From Pelargonium cotyledonis (Eukaryota > Streptophyta > Magnoliopsida > Geraniales > Geraniaceae), in assembly GCA_036897625.1 (NCBI GenBank), contig JAYMTA010000703.1, positions 1-25,065 on the forward strand: a stretch of 25,065 bases of DNA. Direction: 5' to 3'. Numbering within the stretch: position 1 is the stretch's first letter; each line of letters starts with the position of its first letter. A model generated the notes under the pieces. The model ran no database searches. It was not told the origin of the DNA and saw only the letters and a program-made list of their open reading frames with translations. Below are positions 10,634 through 20,002 of this stretch, piece by piece. The position numbers and the translations under genes were made by a program.

Positions 10634-12627
10634 ATGACTGTTTGTAATATTGATCACCATAGGCTGAGTTTTGGATCATGACATATGTATATAGATTTTA
10701 GCTTTTGTATTTTACACCCACAACTTCAAAGAATAGAAAGGGCTAAAGATTGGGAAGTTCCAGTGTATTTCCAAACCAAGTGGAAGTCAAGAAGTGACCA
10801 CACAACACACAATCTGTTTTCATATTCACCAAAACCTATAAGATTTGTACTATGAGAATTGATTAATTAAGAAGCATGAGATGTTTGGTTTTTGGTAGGA
10901 TTAGTAAATACATTATAGTAATCAAGATTGTGTCTCTTGTTCCCAAACATCATTTTAATAACATATTCATTACAATATACCACTTGCCAGAACATTAATC
11001 AAATCAGCTATTTGTATATTATAGAGCACTCATGTTAATTGAAAATTAACAAAGACTAAAGCTAGCATGTTCACATAGTAAGTACTAAGTAACAATATAA
11101 AGTACTACAATGAAACTCAGTCAACAGCTAAACAACTAGCAAAAACAGGACTAAAAAATCCCAGAAAAAGACGCAAAAACAAGTGTAAAAGATTGACTAC
11201 ACGTTGAAGGACCGCTTGACCTCTAAAGTCAGTAGCTTTTGGGCAAAGATTTGTGAGTTTCCACTTGGAAAATGCATGGTTGAGTTCTTAAAGGAAATTT
11301 CCAAGCTTTTGAGCGACTTTGAGCATATATGTAAATAAACTAATATTGCAAAAAAATACAACCTCTTGTAGAATTTCCAAGAAACTTGTGTTGACTTTTT
11401 GTTTGGACTTGAGTTACTTGTTCTGGTTCTTCTAGTGGTCATGGGCCAGGTTTGTTCTTGTACATTGTTATTGGGCTTCTTCATGGCCTAATCTTTTCTT
11501 TTTTCATACTCCTTGTCAATGTGCACCCAAAATGAAGACCTAGGAGTACAGTAACTAGATAGATTTTCTGAACCCTCTTTTGGTATGTCTGTCATTGTTT
11601 AGGAAATTCTCAAGTGAGCCAATCCATAAAGGATCTCATCTCCATCTGCAAAGGAGAGCCACTAGATTGGATAGATTTTATACAGGTTCCAATCATGTGG
11701 ACTTGAGTTCTTGGATGTAGACATATTGTTGTAGTCATTAATTAGTGTATGTTTTGTGTGGACAGAATTTGCTGCAAATGCTATGTTTTGATGCAACTTC
11801 AAGAAATTGATATCAATATACTCTTATCTGTCTTGGAGAAAAAGGTAGCTGAAGCTTCCAAATTGATGTAAAGGAATAAAAATATATAGGATGCCAAAAG
11901 AAAAAATGGCATTGCCAGAGGGGAAGTTTTTGATCATTTACACATGCTATGAGGTCCCAACCCAATAACAACTAATGTTTCTTCAGAAAATGTGGCCTTA
12001 ATTCTCTGATAGTTCTGACTTTGATGTTTCAGTTTTATCTAAAAACCCAAATTGACAGTATATTTGGCTTCAAAAGGTTCATATGCTATTTATCATGGAA
12101 TAGAAAAGGCCAAATGAAAGAGGAAAAGTAACCAAAAAAGAGAGAAAACTGTGTCATCAGTTCTAGTTTGGATTCTTTTGGGATTGAAAGAGATAGATGC
12201 TTGGCTTGGCTTATTGCCTTATTTTCTTTTGAATCTATCTGCCCCCACTCCCATTTCCAAATCTATTCTCATCTTGATCCTCTGGTAAAAAATCAAGATT
12301 AGACTAAGACAAATAGATTGTCCAACAAAGAAACTGATTTTTGCAGATGGAAGGAGAACAGAACATCTCAAAGTCAGATGGAAAGTTTGTGCTACTTTCT
12401 TTTGGATCAAACCGGAAAATCACGACGAACTTCACGCGAAAGAGTAGCATCTTGACATTCATTTCTTGATTTATCATATTTAGCAAAATATAGGAGTCCA
12501 AGTTCACAACATGTTTATCTTTAAAGAAATGGAAAGTAGAGAAGGATCCTGTGAAGATCAAGATGCACATTATATTATTGAAAGCACTCAGAATGAGTGA
12601 AAGTGTTCTTCACTAAAAATTTACACC
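10634..12627. other. Intergenic region between CML promoter and CDF 3' end
   Basis: This is AT-rich DNA with no family-like reading frame. A 95-codon minus-strand frame at 11197-11484 has no recognisable motif. It probably holds upstream regulatory DNA of the CML gene at its left side. I see no RNA gene or delimited transposon. Confidence 0.55.
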
Positions 12628-12633
12628 TTTATT
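12628..12633 (-). terminator. Candidate poly(A) signal of the CDF gene
   Basis: AATAAA on the minus strand lies about 380 nt after the CDF stop codon, a reasonable length for a plant 3' untranslated region. Plant poly(A) signals are loose, so this is only a candidate. Confidence 0.3.
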
Positions 12634-13011
12634 CCACTATACTTGGGGCTTGGAACATCCAAAATTCTGTGTGCTCTGTAATTATCTCTCTCTTCTCAGA
12701 TGTACAACTATGTGCACAAGCACTTGCTCACAAAACCATCCTAGGTCATAGCTGAAACCCATGCATATTGTTACATTTTGAGATAAAACGTGGCTTCGCG
12801 TGCAGATCAGAGATATCTCTGCTCTCCTTCATGGTAGACACTTTTGATAGCTTTGTCAATCAAATATTCAGGATTATGGTTCCTTCACAGTCGGAGAAAG
12901 CAGCACAGGCTCTTCAGATGCTAGAAATGGCGGTCAGATAGTTCATTCCATTGTGCTTTGCAAGTTCGCCAGCATATTAGAAACCTTAAATAAACTCAAC
13001 ATCAACTCTAC

Positions 13012-15328
13012 TCAAGTGTTCTCATGGAAGTTGAGTGACCGTGACAGGGCTGCGGGATTGGCGTGCAAAGCTGCTGATCCCCCCATGACTTGATTATTAT
13101 CATTGTTGGCTGATTGGAAGGACTTAAATAGACCTCCACCCATGGAACCGGTCTTCTCATTCCTAATCCTAATTGCTGCCCATATAGAGCTCTTTGCAGC
13201 CTCATCGGGATCATCAATCCTCAAAGTCTTGGGAATCCAAAAAGATCTTTCTGAATCGTTATTCTCATTGTCAGGCTCTTCGTTCTCTGAGTTGGCTCGA
13301 TTAAGCATCTTTTCGTCTCTTGAATGTTTCCCCAGTACGGTGGAGTTGGGAGGGGAGTTTGGGGCAGATTTGTCTGGGAAAGAAGATGGTGGAGAGACAC
13401 AATGCATATTCCAAGAACCCGGCACAGTGCACCCCATTGCCCAATATGTCGGTGCTGGATAAAAAGATACTGGATAACTTGAGGGAGAGAGAGTAGATTG
13501 ATGCATTGCAGAGTTCCACTGAACTGAACTCCAAGCACATGGCCATGGTGGCCCTGGAAAACACAGTACTTGAGGAGGAAAGCCTCGATAGTTCTTAAGC
13601 ACTTCGCCTTCTTGCAAACCAGAATTTCCTACTTTGTCTGACGAATTTGAAGTCGTGGTGGAAGATTCACATGCATTTGAATGATAATCCTCATTATCTT
13701 TCCCTCCGCAGGGAACTAGAACTCTCTGGTCAGGTCTATGAAACCAATTTAGAGGACAGAGTTTTGCTTTCTCTGCAAGGTTCAACGAGGAAGCCATATT
13801 GTCACCAAGAGGAGAATCTGAGCCAAAAGTAAGAACGGTGCCATTGTTTCTCAAGGCAGGATTGTGTACTGCATTTGCAACATTCATTCTTACCATTTGG
13901 GGAGCGTCTGAAACCATTATGGGACGGTAGTGTGAAGCAGTACAATTCTTATTCTTGCGACGTCCAGCACCAACAGGTACGTTCCTCATGGTTCCTCCAG
14001 CAGTCCAGTATCTCTGACATTTTTTGCAAAAGTGACGAGGCTGGTTGACGTTGTAGTTGTTGTAGTAACAGAATTTGGTGTCCATGCTATTGCATCGTGG
14101 ACAAGGCAGAATCTTGTCAGGCTTCTTCAATGTTTTGTCTTGTGTCACACTCTCAGTCTCGCCGTCTTCTCCATTCTTGGAAATCATAAGTGATGAAGTT
14201 TCCACATCTAATGTCGAAGGATTAGAGATCTGGTCAGAGGTATCATCTTCTTGGTCATCTTTAAAGGGTTCTTCTTTTGAAGGCTCCTGAAATTCCAAAT
14301 GAATTAGCAATGATAAGATGGTTTGCTCAAGACATCTTTGAATAAATTAGATTAGGTAGAAAATTGTAAACTTATGTTTACGAAATAAAGCAACAAGTTT
14401 GGTTTAGAGAAACATAACAATCGTCATAGCAAAATTGTGAGTTTAATACTTTGAAGCAAAACCTAGATATCAACCTCAAAATATATAAAAGTAAATCATA
14501 CATTCATACAAGCTCTTCTGTGATGTCCTAAGATTATAGAAAATCAAGATGAACTTTTCCTCAAAACATGGTTAGACAATTGGATGGCCGTAAGGAATCA
14601 ACTGACAAAAGTGTTTATGTGTTAGTTTAAAGTTTAGTAATTGTAATACCATGTATGGTAAGCCCTAAACAGAGTCCCTTAAATTGGCAAAGAAAAAAAA
14701 ATGAAAGTCATTCTCTTCATCAAACTGCAAAAATAATTTGTAAGATAGAAATTAATAGTTTCAAACCAATAACCCCAAAATCAATCTATTTCACAAAATA
14801 TAAAAATCCCCAATTCTGAAACACTAGACCAACTTCAAACCAAAACCCCTCAAAATAACAACTCCCAAATAAAAAAATAGTTTGATAAGATTCCCACGTT
14901 ATGCAATGACTTTATTCACAATATTGAATTTCTAGAAATTGGGTCATCTTCACCATAGGAAATGGCTAAGATGCAATGGAAATTACAACAGAGTCATGAG
15001 TCAAACTCAGCCCCCTCCCCTATTTCCTCATAATATCATTGACCAATTAATGAAATAAACCCAACCCATTAAATTTCTAGATCTCTTATAAAATGGGTGG
15101 CAATCAAAATATCAAAATTGCAATGAACTCAGAAATCAGAATCAAAGAAATGAAGCATACCTCATTCTGTTCTTGCTCTATAGAGCTATCTGGTTGTTGC
15201 TCATCAGAATCAGAAGCTGAACAGATACCGTGATCTGAAGCAGCATCATTAGCAGCCAAAACCTGGCTAGGAGGAAAATCAATAGTCTTCCCAAAAAGTT
15301 TGATTAAAGAGTGTTTCAGTTCTGACAT
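13012..15328 (-). CDS. CDF: Cycling Dof factor (CDF) zinc-finger transcription repressor, two exons
   Basis: This encodes a nuclear Dof protein of 480 residues. Exon 1 is 15328-15161 (56 codons), exon 2 is 14286-13012, and the 874-bp GT-AG intron sits at a codon boundary. Exon 1 carries the CDF hallmark IKLFGKTI at residues 9-16. The Dof zinc finger follows, with C118, C121, C143 and C146 (C-x2-C-x21-C-x2-C) and the basic tail [11 protein letters not shown] Trp/Pro-rich motif ([14 protein letters not shown]) and the C-terminal block [20 protein letters not shown] (about 406-425) match the conserved CDF regions; the latter is known to bind FKF1 and GIGANTEA. CDFs repress CONSTANS and FT and are destroyed in the evening by FKF1-GI, so this gene probably acts in photoperiodic flowering or stress output. 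Which CDF (1-5) it is cannot be fixed. The start Met before [12 protein letters not shown] is the family start, although the frame stays open 54 codons further upstream. Confidence 0.94.
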
Positions 15329-15620
15329 TCTAGTTGTCCTATATTTGACACTGTTTTCCTGATATTGGGTTCTGCGTATGATCCCAAATTGGATGGAAGA
15401 TTTGGGATATGTTTTTGTGAAGCGAGTTGTGTTTGGGAATTTGGTGAGGTTTAACAACAAAGTGACAAATGCCACCTCACCAAAGCCCAAATTTTCTCAG
15501 CCACAACTTCTTGTGGCCATATATTTAGATTTTTTGTTTTGTTTGATTCTCCACATTTGCTTCAAAAGATAGTGCTTTTGCCCCTTTTCTCCTTCCATGT
15601 CACCAAATTTATTACTATTT

Positions 15621-15628
15621 TATTTATA
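15621..15628 (-). promoter_or_regulatory. TATA-like box of the CDF gene
   Basis: TATAAATA on the minus strand lies 293 bp before the chosen start codon. A start about 30 bp downstream would give a leader of about 260 nt. That leader would include a short perfect hairpin (GCCACAA, CTTC loop, TTGTGGC; 15500-15517) and the in-frame upstream ATG at 15490. Confidence 0.45.
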
Positions 15629-16502
15629 CTTTTTAATTTAAAATGCATCATGTGAAACTCTTATGAAGATGACAATTGACAAGGAGGGTTGAGTGAATTC
15701 AAGCCAAGTCTTCTTGATTTTTAATTTCTCTTTGTCTCACTTATCTAGATGACAAGTCATTTGGGGAGAAACACATTTCTTGTTAGTTGTTGAATGATTA
15801 AGAAACTTAGTGATCATCTAGCATAAAATGAGTCGGGTTAAGTTATTTGTACATAGAGTTAAGTAACTTATAAAGTTAATATATTTTACATTTTTAAGAG
15901 ATATAATTCGAATTATTAGTAATTCATTCATAAATAAATTTGGTTGCAAGTCAAACAAGTGATGTGTTACAAAAATAACTCATAAAGATCCAACATCTTT
16001 CCCACCAACAAAATAGTATTTTAATGTATGGGGCTCCCAATAGTTGGCAACTATGATAATAACACTGACAAATAAACTACTAATTGTTGCATGGCAAGCA
16101 CCTACTTACATCATGATTAATTAACAACTTATGTTCTTAACTTGCGGAAGAGAAAAGTCGAAGAAACTATATAAACTTATATTTATAGATTTTCATGTGT
16201 CTTAATTAAGTGTAAAATGACAACCTCCAACACTATGACCTTGTTCATAACTCCCAAACATCAAACATTGATAAGTTTTACCGATGAGGCATTTATTTAG
16301 ATGTACGCTCTTGGGTTGTTGGTCTTTGTTAAGGACAGTTGATAGTTGATACCTGATTGTACCATAAAAGTCAATAGTTATGAATTAATTGTTGTTGTAC
16401 AAGTCAATTGTTCATTATTTATCTTGTAGTGTCGTATATTTTAATTAACCAAGCAATTATTAATTTTCTGTCTACAATTTTATATATCTTGCACATATAT
16501 AT
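15629..16502. other. AT-rich upstream region of the CDF gene
   Basis: I see no gene here. The sequence is very AT-rich, with TTAATTAA-like runs (near 16120, 16205 and 16441), and probably contains distal promoter DNA of the CDF gene on the minus strand. Confidence 0.5.
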
Positions 16503-16700
16503 TTTTGTTTGTTTATTTTTTAAAGTGGGCCCACAAACTCGCGGTTTGCAATCACATCAAAATTAATCTTCATTCGAATTTTGATTGCAACTTAAAATTT
16601 ACACTTTTGTTCTCGTGGATTTGTTGAGCGAGGATCGAACCGAGAGCCCTTTCCACTCAAGCAGTCCTGCGCTACCAATGTTGCCACAACCCTTGGGTTG
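16503..16700 (-). mobile_element. Probable tRNA-derived SINE
   Basis: Read on the minus strand, this starts near GGGTTGTGGCAACA. It has an A-box-like TGGTAGCGCAGG (16677-16666) and, after a 24-nt gap, a perfect B-box GGTTCGATCC (16641-16632), the internal RNA polymerase III promoter of tRNA-derived SINEs. It ends in an A-rich tail (ACTTTAAAAAATAAACAAAC) near 16503. Flanks TGCACATATATATTTT (from 16490) and TGCATATATTTT (from 16702) on the plus strand resemble an imperfect target duplication. The sequence does not fold into a full tRNA, so it is not a tRNA gene. The length of about 200 bp fits plant SINEs; family identity is unknown. Confidence 0.55.
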
Positions 16701-16864
16701 CTGCATATATTTTAAATATTTGACAGATATTTCTCATCATGTGGTATGACCTTCCAAAAGATAAATGAGGAAATGGAGAACAACACAGATTAATTGCCTC
16801 AGCTAAAAGCTTCCACGGCTATTTCATTCAAGGCAATGGAAAATTACGGCAAACAAGTTAGGCA

Positions 16865-16896
16865 ATCATCACCATCACCATCACCATCACCATCAC
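16865..16896. repeat. (ATCACC)n hexanucleotide microsatellite
   Basis: About five ATCACC units in tandem. It lies outside any supported gene. Confidence 0.85.
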
Positions 16897-17130
16897 AAAT
16901 GGATGAATCTACTTCTGGTAATTGAAATGAAAGGAATAACAAAGAAGAAAGAGGGAGAGAGAACATTCCAGTATTCTCAACAGTCAACATCTCTGCTTCT
17001 AGCTTCCTGTTTATATAACCCATACTTCTCATTGTCAAATATTGACTTGGTCCCTTGTATGGGCCTCTGTATAGACTTACCAAACATGCATAATTATGAA
17101 GTTAGGAGCACCTCTTTTAATATAAAAACC

Positions 17131-17138
17131 CTTTTTTT
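17131..17138. repeat. Left target-site duplication of the MULE
   Basis: CTTTTTTT immediately precedes the left inverted repeat and is repeated exactly at 18554-18561 after the right one. With the adjacent shared C the duplication can be read as 9 bp, the classic length for Mutator-like elements. Confidence 0.75.
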
Positions 17139-17335
17139 GGTTAAATATTTCGGGACCCCTTGGACTCGTTTTTATTAATTTGTTGACCCCTACATTCAAA
17201 CATTAGTCATCTCGAACCCTGAACTTTGTTATTTTAGTACATTTAATCCAATGAGCTGCTGTAGCAAGTTATCCCATGTCACGTCACCGATTTTGCCACG
17301 TCATCTATGCCACGTCACCGATTTTGCCACATCAC
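17139..17335 (+). repeat. Left terminal inverted repeat of the MULE
   Basis: This pairs with 18357-18553. The inner part contains two tandem units of about 30 bp built from CACGTCACCGATTTTGCCAC, giving several ACGT cores (about 17279-17336). The outer part holds the inverted-repeat terminus GGTTAAATATTT. Confidence 0.85.
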
Positions 17336-17836
17336 TTGTATTCTTTCCCAAATCCCAAACCCTAGCTTGAATCAACTCACCATATCTCCTGTGAAGTTCA
17401 CTTCAATATCAAAATTTGATCCAAACCCACTGATACTCAAGCTTAATCCAAACCCACCAAACGAAAAAACTAGATGACAAAAGGTTTATTGCCATTCTCT
17501 ACTCATTTTTTACTAATATGAATAGCAAACTGATAAAAACGGACCTGAATCCAGGTCGTTTAAGCAATATCTTGATGTTTCATTCATAGTGAATCGATCT
17601 AATTTACAAAACTTGGCCTCAAAAACAAAAATTCTCGATAAAGTATCAAACATAGCTGACATGCACTCTTTGGCGGGCAAATGACATTGACAAACAAAGT
17701 TTATCATATTCTATCATAATTAAATCGAACACCAATGATGCCTTGATCCTTTTATCATTGCAACTAGTATTGTTGAACCATCATTACCTTGGCTTGGCTA
17801 GTGGCTAACTAGTTATCTTGCACTATTCCATCTCAG
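17336..17836. other. Left interior of the MULE, origin unclear
   Basis: Noncoding-looking DNA fills most of this interval. A minus-strand open frame of 64 codons (17707-17513) has fairly normal amino-acid composition (for example SRYCLNDLDSGPF) and might be a third captured fragment, but I recognise no family. The stretch just before 17837 (GCACTATTCCATCTCAG) looks like the 3' end of an intron captured with the EF-hand exon. Confidence 0.4.
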
Positions 17837-18127
17837 GGAAAGAGATACTGATAAAGATGGGATGGTTAATTTTAATGAATTTTTTCATGGACTCTTTGAC
17901 TTGGTAAGAAACTATGAGGATGGAGCTAAAAATTCTTCACTGTCTCATGATTCAATGGAGACCCAGCTAGAAGGTTGTTTGCTGAACTAGACAAAAATAC
18001 TGATAGGTACTCATTAATCATCCATCTCTTATTCCTTGATTGATTTGCATATTGAAGTTAGTTAACTATACTATTGCGATGCTCTTTTTATATTCTTGTC
18101 AGATGTAGAACTTTTACCAATAATTGG
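17837..18127 (+). pseudogene. Captured fragment of a calumenin/reticulocalbin-like EF-hand gene
   Basis: After an intact intron-type acceptor (CCATCTCAG) comes a frame encoding ERDTDKDGMVNFNEFFHGLF, including the complete EF-hand loop DTDKDGMVNFNE, then DLVRNYEDGA. A one-base deletion near 17960 (after HDSME) shifts the frame to PARRLFAELDKNTD. A decayed intron of about 90-100 bp (GTACTCATT onward from about 18007) then leads to FLSDVELLPIIG. This series matches plant secretory-pathway EF-hand proteins of the calumenin-like type (Arabidopsis At5g08580 group), from memory of that family. It is unrelated to the nearby CML45/46-like gene beyond sharing EF-hands. The fragment has no start, has a frameshift and lacks a proper second acceptor, so it is a broken copy. 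Retained introns show it was captured as genomic DNA, not as a retrocopy. Confidence 0.75.
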
Positions 18128-18335
18128 ACAACTCCGACTCCGGCTCCGACAACTCATCGCAGCTTCTCTCCAGAGAGCACGCCAAGCTCTTGCCGTCGAA
18201 CAACTCGTCATCCGGCGCCGGATCACGATCCGAGTTTCAAGTGCTTCTCGGTCTCGGACCTGAAGAAGAAGGTCATGGCCAGTCTTTACAAGAGCTGCGA
18301 CAAGGAAGGGCAATGGAGGAAATTTTGCTGAAATG
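18128..18335. pseudogene. GC-rich captured fragment of unknown origin
   Basis: Composition changes abruptly at about 18128 to a CG-rich stretch (GACTCCGGCTCCGAC, GGCGCCGGATCACGATCCGAG) unlike everything around it. On the plus strand one frame reads Ser-rich (NSDSGSDNSSQLLSREHAKL) and a second reads SDLKKKVMASLYKSCDKEGQ; the minus strand is also open. This looks like part of a first exon from another host gene, joined directly to the EF-hand fragment. I could not identify the parent gene or decide its frame. Confidence 0.45.
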
Positions 18336-18356
18336 AATATTGGTGACGTGGCGTAG

Positions 18357-18553
18357 ATGACTTGGCAAAATCGGTGAAGTGGCATATATGACGTGACAAA
18401 ATCAGTGACGTGACATGGGGTAACTTGCTACAGCAAGTCATTGGGTTAAATGTACTAAAATAATGAAGTCCGGGGTTCGAGATGGCTAATGTTTTAGTGT
18501 AGGGGCCAACAAACTAATAAAAACAAGTCCAAATGGTCCCAAAATATTTAACC
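18357..18553 (-). repeat. Right terminal inverted repeat of the MULE
   Basis: This is the reverse complement partner of 17139-17335. Similarity to the inner TIR motif (GTGACGTGGCG) continues inward to about 18342, adding one more ACGT unit than the left copy has. Confidence 0.85.
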
Positions 18554-18561
18554 CTTTTTTT
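18554..18561. repeat. Right target-site duplication of the MULE
   Basis: CTTTTTTT is an exact copy of 17131-17138. Confidence 0.75.
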
Positions 18562-20002
18562 AAGAGAAGATGTCAAAGTCCTTATGTCTCTTTCAATAAA
18601 AAAGAAAAACACAGATATCTTCACTTTGAAGGAGGTAGAGGCTTTCAAATGGGAGTAGTTAAGTTTCAGTTCAATTAGAATGAACTTGTATTAATTATTA
18701 AATTAATTAAGACCATTACTTGCAGTTGCAGTTAACTGGTCATTGGCATAGCCATGCTGAGTTTCTTTCTGGGTTGAGTCTTGTCATTTAAAAGGGCCAT
18801 TTGTTATATATTTATCAGAAGTAGATGAATTAGTCATGCATTGAATTATTTCAAGGAATATTTTTCCATGATTCTATTTTGTCTATGTCAATCAATTTGT
18901 GGGGTCTTAATCTCTTAGCCACATATATATGTATCCACGTTGTGCCCTCATCAAGATTCTTCACATTGTGCATAACCTAACAATTGTGTGAGTTGTTGCT
19001 CATTTATCATCTCAATGTTGGTGAGCAAAGCAATAATGCCCACCAACTGTTTGATAAAAAGCCTCCCCCAACTTAATTTAGATGTCTGTGTTAACTGTTT
19101 GATGAATTGGATTGCTTGAATTTTTCTGTCCGTTGGAATAATTTCTAAATACACACACACAGTGGCTCTTCTGTGAAATCTTTTTCTCATTTGTGCCTGG
19201 TTTGATTCTCAAATATTCTCATCCCAATAAACTGTTTGATATGCCTTCCAATACTACTCCTGTTTGATGATTGATTGATTTGTCGACCATTTGTGCTGCA
19301 GTTTAGAGTGTGTGATCATGTTTCACAAGTATATTCTCTGTATATACTGCCCCTGAAAATCAAAGCATCCCACTTTGTTTATGGCTTTCAGTTTTCACTT
19401 CTGAAAATGGGTAGTTGGTTAATTTCCTTGCATTTGAAGAGTCTTGTCTGTCTCACACAAACAGTACTTAAGATCATAAAAGGTGGTATGATTCATGTTT
19501 CCATGATCCATTTCATGATGATGTCTTCTGTTTATTGGAACGAAATTGTTCTTCACCAGCAATGGATTTTTATTTCTTTCACAGTCCAAATGAGAAGGAA
19601 AAAAGAAATTGAACCACCTACTTATCTTACTGCTACTAACACAAGTGCTTATACTGTCATGTGGGAGAAAAAGATATTCCTAAGTGTGATGTGAATAAGT
19701 TGATTAATGACATATTGCTCGCGTCGTTTTCAGTGGATTTTGATTCATGAAATTTCAATTTGCAGCATGTAAGTTTCAATTATTCTTTGTGGGATGGTGA
19801 CAAGTTCCTTTTGGTTTCTCTTTTGTGGATTCCTGTGGCCATATTTTTCTTCTCTTCCCATCTTCTTTACATACATGTCTATGGATTTGTGAGATCTCTT
19901 CTCTACCCCAATGGGTCCCTCTCCCCAATGGCCCTTGCAGAACATAATAGTTTTGATGCACAAACCTTTCGTAACTTTGTTTAAGTGGTCTTTGATTCAC
20001 AG
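18562..20002. other. Intergenic region right of the MULE
   Basis: I recognise no gene here. A 139-codon plus-strand frame (19275-19694) is rich in Ile, Leu and Phe and has no motif. Several short stretches have protein-like composition in shifting frames (for example CHVGEKDIPKCDVNKLINDI near 19650-19720), which could be decayed exons related to the candidate exons at 20003, but this is weak. Confidence 0.45.

Larger units (their letters stand above)
17139..18553. mobile_element. Non-autonomous Mutator-like element with captured gene fragments (Pack-MULE-like)
   Basis: A 1415-bp element begins GGTTAAATATTT and ends AAATATTTAACC. Its terminal inverted repeats are 197 bp each and align without gaps, with 24 mismatches by hand count (about 88% identity). 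It is flanked by a perfect 8-bp direct repeat, CTTTTTTT. Long inverted repeats with an 8-11 bp duplication are the signature of Mutator-like elements. No transposase frame is present, so mobility would need help from another element. The interior holds a broken EF-hand gene fragment (17837-18127) fused to a GC-rich stretch (18128-18335), which fits the gene-capturing Pack-MULE class. The divergence of the repeats suggests an old insertion. It lies about 1.8 kb upstream of the CDF gene start. Confidence 0.85.

Noticed and set aside
11197-11484. Minus-strand open frame of 95 codons
   Set aside because: No motif, no promoter signals and no similarity that I recognise; length is within chance in AT-rich DNA.
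12808-12821. Perfect 14-bp palindrome CAGAGATATCTCTG in the CDF 3' region
   Set aside because: Short palindromes of this size arise by chance; it is not the clock evening element, and no partner motif is nearby.
13103-13564. Several open frames on both strands inside the CDF gene
   Set aside because: They overlap the well-supported CDF exon in other frames and carry no domain.
13012-14310. Start of the CDF protein at the in-frame Met near 14310
   Set aside because: This Met lies in the intron, and the conserved IKLFGKTI motif of the family is encoded by the separate upstream exon at 15328-15161.
16625-16697. Possible tRNA gene on the minus strand
   Set aside because: A-box-like and B-box sequences are present, but the arms do not pair into a cloverleaf and an A-rich tail follows, so a SINE fits better.
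19275-19694. Plus-strand open frame of 139 codons
   Set aside because: Hydrophobic, Met-rich chance-like composition without a domain; stretches of better composition lie in other frames.
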